Positions 59,796-64,000 of a stretch of 64,000 nt of DNA are shown here, piece by piece (position 1 is the first letter of the stretch; every line of letters starts with the position of its first letter). The position numbers and the translations under genes were made by a program. Under the pieces are notes generated by a model. The model was not told the DNA's origin and made no database searches. It saw only the letters and a program-made list of their open reading frames with translations. Source of the DNA: Streptomyces sp. LUP47B (GTDB taxonomy: Bacteria; Actinomycetota; Actinomycetes; Streptomycetales; Streptomycetaceae); the NCBI RefSeq assembly GCF_001746295.1, contig NZ_MJAH01000013.1, positions 205,874-269,873 on the forward strand, given 5' to 3'.

Positions 59796-60953
59796 TTGGC
59801 CGGATCGGCTGACTTCGACCTGTACCGCCCGTCCGAGGAGCACGACATGCTCCGGGACGCCATCCGCTCGCTGGCGGAGGCGAAGATCGCGCCCTACGCC
59901 GCCGCGGTGGACGAGGAGGCCCGCTTCCCGCGCGAGGCGCTGGACGCGCTGGTGGCCAACGACCTGCACGCCGTGCACGTCCCCGAGGAGTTCGGAGGCG
60001 CGGGCGCCGACGCGCTGGCCACGGTGATCGTGATCGAGGAGGTCGCGCGCGTCTGCGTGTCCTCCTCCCTGATCCCCGCGGTGAACAAGCTGGGCTCGCT
60101 CCCGGTGATCCTCTCCGGGAGCGAGGAGCTGAAGAAGAAGTACCTCGGCCCGCTCGCCAAGGGCGACGCGATGTTCTCGTACGCCCTCTCCGAGCCGGAC
60201 GCCGGCTCCGACGCGGCCGGCATGAAGACCAAGGCGGTCCGCGACGGCGACCACTGGATCCTCAACGGCGTGAAGCGCTGGATCACCAACGCGGGAGAGT
60301 CCGAGTACTACACGGTGATGGCGGTCACGGACCCGACCAAGCGCTCCAAGGGAATCTCCGCGTTCGTCGTCGAGAAGTCCGACGAGGGCGTCTCCTTCGG
60401 CGCCCCGGAGAAGAAGCTCGGCATCAAGGGCTCCCCGACCCGCGAGGTCTACTTCGACAACGTCCGCATCCCCGCCGACCGAATGATCGGCGACGAGGGC
60501 ACCGGCTTCGCCACGGCGATGAAGACCCTGGACCACACCCGCATCACCATCGCCGCCCAGGCCCTCGGTGTCGCCCAGGGCGCCTTCGACTACGCCAAGG
60601 GCTATGTCCAGGAGCGCAAGCAGTTCGGCAAGGCCATCGCCGACTTCCAGGGCATCCAGTTCATGCTCGCCGACATGGCCATGAAGATCGAGGCGGCCCG
60701 CGCCCTGACGTACCAGGCGGCGGCGAAGTCCGAACGCGGCGACAAGGACCTCACCTTCCAGGGCGCCGCCGCCAAGTGCTTCGCCTCGGACGTGGCGATG
60801 GAGGTCACCACCGATGCGGTCCAGCTGCTGGGCGGGTACGGCTACACCCGGGACTACCCGGTGGAGCGCATGATGCGCGACGCGAAGATCACGCAGATAT
60901 ACGAAGGCACGAACCAGGTCCAGCGGATCGTCATGGCCCGCAACCTGCCGTAG
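59796..60953 (+). CDS. Acyl-CoA dehydrogenase
   Basis: This 385-residue flavoenzyme introduces the first double bond in fatty-acid or branched-chain acyl-CoA oxidation. Motifs are FSYALSEPDAGSDAAGMKTKA, WITNAGESEYYTVMA (FAD), RKQFGKAIADFQGIQFMLADM and the C-terminal GGYGYTRDYPVERMMRDAKITQIYEGTNQVQRIV. The catalytic base is the Glu in QIYEGTNQ. The start is TTG at 59796 after a GGAGCGTGAGAG stretch. It ends at a strong terminator. Confidence 0.95.
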   Translation: MAGSADFDLYRPSEEHDMLRDAIRSLAEAKIAPYAAAVDEEARFPREALDALVANDLHAVHVPEEFGGAGADALATVIVIEEVARVCVSSSLIPAVNKLGSLPVILSGSEELKKKYLGPLAKGDAMFSYALSEPDAGSDAAGMKTKAVRDGDHWILNGVKRWITNAGESEYYTVMAVTDPTKRSKGISAFVVEKSDEGVSFGAPEKKLGIKGSPTREVYFDNVRIPADRMIGDEGTGFATAMKTLDHTRITIAAQALGVAQGAFDYAKGYVQERKQFGKAIADFQGIQFMLADMAMKIEAARALTYQAAAKSERGDKDLTFQGAAAKCFASDVAMEVTTDAVQLLGGYGYTRDYPVERMMRDAKITQIYEGTNQVQRIVMARNLP

Positions 60954-60975
60954 CCGGTCCGACCGGCGACGACCG

Positions 60976-61003
60976 AGCCCCCGGATGCGTTCCGGGGGCT
61001 TTT
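60976..61003 (+). terminator. Terminator of acyl-CoA dehydrogenase gene
   Basis: AGCCCCCGGA and TCCGGGGGCT form a perfect 10-bp stem with loop TGCGT, followed by TTT. It starts 23 bases past the stop. Confidence 0.9.
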
Positions 61004-61131
61004 GTCGTACTGCGGCTGGGGCATTTCGGGGTGGATTGTTCACGTCCGCCCGATGGCGCCCCGCGAGGCAGGGGCGTAGGACGGAAGGGCACGGGACCCG
61101 TCCCGGGTTCCCGCATCCCCCAGGAGGAGCC

Positions 61132-61494
61132 ATGACCCAGGCCGAGAGCATGTCCACGATGAGCAAGGAGATGCAGGACTGCGTGGCGGCGTGCATGGAA
61201 TGCCACAGTGTCTGCGAGGAGACCATGAGCTCCTGCATGCAGATGGGTGGCCAGGCGCAGATGCAGATCATGCGCGCGCTCATCGACTGCGCCGAGATGA
61301 CCCGCATGTGCGCGGACATGATGATGCGCCGCTCGCCCCTGTCGGCGGAGATGTGCGCGATGTGCGCCAAGGCGTGCGAGATGTGCGCCGAGGCGTGTAT
61401 GTCCATGCCGGACGATGCCCAGATGATGCGCTGCGCGGAGGCGTGTCGTCGCTGTGCGCAGACCTGTCACGCGATGTCGGGTATGGCGATGTGA
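61132..61494 (+). CDS. Cytosolic copper-storage protein, Csp3/DUF326 four-helix bundle
   Basis: This 120-residue protein contains 16 cysteines and many methionines in helical spacing (DCVAACMECHSVC, MCAMCAKACEMCAEAC, RCAEACRRCAQTC). That is the pattern of Csp3-type four-helix bundles that store many Cu(I) ions in the core. No signal peptide is present, so it is cytosolic. GGAGGAGC precedes the ATG at 61132. It is monocistronic, 3 kb from the copper operon, and may share copper-dependent control. Confidence 0.93.
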   Translation: MTQAESMSTMSKEMQDCVAACMECHSVCEETMSSCMQMGGQAQMQIMRALIDCAEMTRMCADMMMRRSPLSAEMCAMCAKACEMCAEACMSMPDDAQMMRCAEACRRCAQTCHAMSGMAM

Positions 61495-61511
61495 CGCCGA
61501 CCGGCTGAACG

Positions 61512-61543
61512 GATCGAGGGCACCCGCTCGGGTGCCCTTGATC
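61512..61543 (+). terminator. Terminator of copper-storage gene
   Basis: GATCGAGGGCACCC pairs with GGGTGCCCTTGATC through a 14-bp stem (one G-T pair) with a four-base loop, 18 bases past the stop. Confidence 0.88.
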
Positions 61544-61566
61544 ACCGGGGGTGCAGACTGCCGGAC

Positions 61567-62472
61567 ATGACCTCGCCCGAGAAGACGACGCCGCCCTACA
61601 CGGATGAGCAGGGACAGCCCGCGGACCGGCTCTTCCAGCCGCCGTCGCTGCCCCCGACGACGCACCCCACCGAGGCCTTCGACGCCGCCGAGCGGGACAT
61701 GTGGCAGGGCCGGACCGAGGCCTACGCGGGGAGTTTCGCGCGGCTGTGCGCCCACCCGGTGGAGGCCCTGCTCGACGCGGTCGGAGTGGGTGAGGGGACC
61801 CGGGTCCTCGACGTCGGGACCGGCACCGGTACGGCGGCCGTGGCGGCGCGGGCGCGCGGTGCCCGGGTGAGTGCCGTGGACGCCGACGCCGGGATGGTGG
61901 CGGCGGCGCGTGCCCGCGGGCTCGACGCGCACACCGGTGTACTGCCCGAACTCCCTTACCCTGAGGGCGAGTTCGATGCCGTCATCGGCAACTTCGTCAT
62001 CAACCACGTCGGCCGCCCCCGCGCCGCCCTCGCCGAACTCCACCGCCTTCTGCGCCCCGGCGGCCGGATCGCGCTCACGACGTGGAGCGCACGGCGCGGC
62101 GCGGGACAGGACCTGCTGGGCCGGGCCTGCGCGGCGGGCGGGGCCGTACCGCCGGCCTACCTCCCGCGGCTGGATCCGGCACAGGACTGGGACCGTACGG
62201 CGGACGGCCTCGCCGAACTGCTCGGCGAGGCCGGATTCATCGAGGCGGAGGCGGCCGAACTCACCTGGGAACACCGCGCCGGAGTCGAGGAGTGGTGGAG
62301 CGCCGCCGCGGGCGGGGTCGCCACGATCGGACTGATCGTCACCTCGCAGGACCCGGGGACCGTCGCCCGGATCCGGCGGGAGTACGAGCGTCTGAGCGCT
62401 GAACACACGGTGGCGGAAGGGCAGTTGGCCCTTCCGCACATCGCGCTGCTCGGCTCGGGACGGCGGGCCTGA
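61567..62472 (+). CDS. Class I SAM-dependent methyltransferase
   Basis: This 301-residue methyltransferase (Methyltransf_11 type) has the SAM-binding loop VLDVGTGTGTAAVAARARGARV, the acidic motif VSAVDADAGMVAAARARG, and post-I segments FDAVIGNFVINHVGRP and LRPGGRIALTTWS. The N-terminal 45 residues are proline-rich and unconserved. Substrate cannot be predicted. The ribosome site is weak (GGGGGTG about 15 bases upstream). Confidence 0.9.
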   Translation: MTSPEKTTPPYTDEQGQPADRLFQPPSLPPTTHPTEAFDAAERDMWQGRTEAYAGSFARLCAHPVEALLDAVGVGEGTRVLDVGTGTGTAAVAARARGARVSAVDADAGMVAAARARGLDAHTGVLPELPYPEGEFDAVIGNFVINHVGRPRAALAELHRLLRPGGRIALTTWSARRGAGQDLLGRACAAGGAVPPAYLPRLDPAQDWDRTADGLAELLGEAGFIEAEAAELTWEHRAGVEEWWSAAAGGVATIGLIVTSQDPGTVARIRREYERLSAEHTVAEGQLALPHIALLGSGRRA

Positions 62473-62484
62473 GGACCCTGGTCC

Positions 62485-63798
62485 TCAGTTGCCCGAGACG
62501 GTGACCTTCTCGTCGTTGTTCAGCTCCTGCACCAGCTGCTTCACCTTCGCCTTGTCCCAGACGAGGTTGCCTCCGGTCGACCCGGAGATCGGCATGTTCA
62601 GCGAGGTGCCGTCGCCGCCGTTGACGCCCTTCATCGCGAAGAACATGGACCCCAGGTCGTACAGGCCCATGTCCTTGTCGACGATGAGCGAGTCCAGGCC
62701 GGCGCCGAGCGTCGGGTAGAGCTTGAAGGGGTTCAGGACCGTGCCGGGGGTGGCCACCTGGTGGGCAAGGGCCGCGAGGAACTTCTGCTGGTTCTTGGTG
62801 CGCTGCAGGTCGGACGCGGCGAACGCGTGCCGGGTGCGGACGAAAGCGAGCGCCTGGTCGCCGTTCAGCTTCTGCTTGCCCGCCGAGAAGTCGGCGCCGG
62901 AGTACTTGTCCTTGAACCCCTTGTCGATGTCGATCTCGACCCCGCCGACCGCGTCCACGATGCTCGCGAAGCCGGCGAAGCCGATCTCGACGTAGTGGTC
63001 GATGCGCAACCCGGTGTTGAACTCGACGGTGCGCACCAGCAGTTCGGGGCCGTCCTCGGCGTAGGCGGCGTTCAGCTTCACGTGCCGGCCCGTGCCCTTG
63101 TAGGTCTTGCCGGACTCGGAGCCCACGAAGGTCGGGATCTCCACGTCCGAGTCGCGCGGCAGCGAGATCAGCGTGTCGCCGTTGCTGCCGGTGTGCAGGA
63201 TCATCATCGAGTCGGTGCGCTTGCCCTCGGCGGAGCCGGTGTGCAGCTGCTTCTTCTGCTCCGAGGAGAGCCCGGCGCGGCTGTCGGAGCCGACGATGAG
63301 GTAGTTGGTGCCGTCGCCCTGCTCCGGCCGGTCGATGACCTTGGACAGGTCGACCTCGCGGTTGAGCTTGGAGTCGGCCCAGAAGTAGGTGGCGACGGTC
63401 GTCACGATCAGCCCGGTGACCACGACGATCGCAGTCCACTTGATCCGCTTGCGCCAGTTCGGCGCGGGCCGCGGACCACGGCCGCCGCCGCCGCCCGGCT
63501 CGGCGGGGCCGCCGTAGCCACCGCCCCCGCCGGGGGCGCCGTAGACCTGGCCGGTGTTGTAGCCGCTGTCATAGCCGCCGCCGTGGCCCTGGCCGTCGAC
63601 GTACGACGGCTGCTGGGGCACGCCGTTGCCGTACGGCGGCGCGGACGGGCTCCGACCGCCGTACGCGCCCTGCCCGGGCGCCCCCTGATCGCGGCCGACC
63701 TGCCGCATCACGCGGGCGCTCTCGGGCTGTGCGCTCGCGCTGCCGCGTCCGTACCGGTCGCGGTTGTCGCCGGACCATCCCTCGGGCCAATCGTTCAT
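62485..63798 (-). CDS. LytR-CpsA-Psr (LCP) family cell-wall ligase
   Basis: This 437-residue LCP protein attaches wall polymers such as teichoic acids or glycans to peptidoglycan. The first 110 residues are a disordered Gly/Tyr/Pro/Gln-rich cytoplasmic tail, followed by one helix (IKWTAIVVVTGLIVTTVATYFW). The catalytic domain has LIVGSDSRAGLSS, KRTDSMMILHTGSNGDTLISLPRDSDVEIP, and ALAFVRTRHAFAASDLQRTKNQQKFL with the Arg residues that bind pyrophosphate. It converges on the methyltransferase gene. Confidence 0.94.
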   Translation of the reverse strand: MNDWPEGWSGDNRDRYGRGSASAQPESARVMRQVGRDQGAPGQGAYGGRSPSAPPYGNGVPQQPSYVDGQGHGGGYDSGYNTGQVYGAPGGGGGYGGPAEPGGGGGRGPRPAPNWRKRIKWTAIVVVTGLIVTTVATYFWADSKLNREVDLSKVIDRPEQGDGTNYLIVGSDSRAGLSSEQKKQLHTGSAEGKRTDSMMILHTGSNGDTLISLPRDSDVEIPTFVGSESGKTYKGTGRHVKLNAAYAEDGPELLVRTVEFNTGLRIDHYVEIGFAGFASIVDAVGGVEIDIDKGFKDKYSGADFSAGKQKLNGDQALAFVRTRHAFAASDLQRTKNQQKFLAALAHQVATPGTVLNPFKLYPTLGAGLDSLIVDKDMGLYDLGSMFFAMKGVNGGDGTSLNMPISGSTGGNLVWDKAKVKQLVQELNNDEKVTVSGN

Positions 63799-63917
63799 GG
63801 GGCCCAGTGTGCAGGTACCGGCTGTGCCCTATACAAGGGTCGTCGGAAAATCAGGGCAGCGCTGTTGCCAAGCTGACACAAATTCCGCGATTGTCATCAC
63901 GGCATAAGGTGGAGGCC

Positions 63918-64000
63918 ATGACAGACCAGGCCACCGTCGCGCAACCGGGTACTCCGGAGATCCCGGGCAAGCCCACTTCGGCGTCCCGCACCACGCTGAG
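63918..64000 (+). CDS. Start of next gene, possibly acyl-CoA thioesterase (partial)
   Basis: An ATG at 63918 preceded by GGTGGAGGCC opens a frame of 27 residues before the window ends (MTDQATVAQPGTPEIPGKP, then TSASRTTL). The PTSASRTTL segment is like the N-terminus of hotdog-fold acyl-CoA thioesterases of actinobacteria, from memory. The remainder is outside the window. Confidence 0.55.
   Translation, partial: MTDQATVAQPGTPEIPGKPTSASRTTL

Overview
The window is high-GC actinobacterial chromosome and almost certainly comes from a Streptomyces. The main reasons are third-position GC bias in every gene, a tRNA-Leu with a TAA anticodon that matches bldA, ATGA/GTGA stop-start overlaps throughout, LAXTG/LPXTG sortase substrates, a hut cluster of hutU-M20-hutF-hutI, and a sigma factor with a partner-switching pair next to it. 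Gene order agrees with what I remember of the SCO3111 to SCO3045 part of the S. coelicolor chromosome; that is memory, not a search.

Layout. 1-2173: FtsX/MacB-type ABC exporter (permease cut by the window edge). 2564-2647: bldA. 2958-3995: G-rich non-coding DNA with a tandem repeat array. 3996-7896: the most interesting block. It holds a small HTH regulator, two near-identical 71/72-residue peptides, a strong hairpin, a PqqD-like/M50 membrane zinc protease and a secreted cysteine-containing protein, with paired palindromes in the divergent promoter region. It looks like a peptide maturation/export system of a kind I cannot name. 8050-16060: pobA, a Bax-inhibitor-1 family protein, small hypotheticals, thiolase, GDSL hydrolase and cystathionine beta-synthase. 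17032-19252: an IS607-type element (serine recombinase TnpA plus TnpB nuclease). 19265-22545: an OpuC-type osmolyte/amine ABC importer. 22687-25067: a histidine-ammonia-lyase homologue without the usual MIO tripeptide and an RpiR regulator.

25761-28066: a four-gene operon of roadblock/LC7-like proteins and a DUF4388-like protein without a GTPase. 28236-35339: a DapDC-like decarboxylase divergent from the histidine utilisation operon. 35352-36863: an unusual membrane protein that joins sigma-factor-like, zinc-finger and ricin-lectin modules. 37030-39284: the sigI/arsI/prsI stress sigma module. 39417-42756: three secreted or sortase-anchored proteins. 42855-46677: a peptide transporter and a two-component system. 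47022-52141: GtrA, purK, purE, a zinc dipeptidase, an Old Yellow Enzyme remnant and a dipeptidase paralogue that has lost its metal ligands. 52196-53594: two VOC proteins divergent from a CGNR regulator across an array of GGTAACC sites. 53676-57989: a copper operon (CopCD, two cupredoxins). 58274-64000: UDP-glucose dehydrogenase, acyl-CoA dehydrogenase, a cysteine-rich copper-storage protein, a methyltransferase, an LCP ligase and the start of one more gene.

All calls come from reading the sequence and the translations by eye. No database search was run, so family names rest on motifs and overall resemblance.
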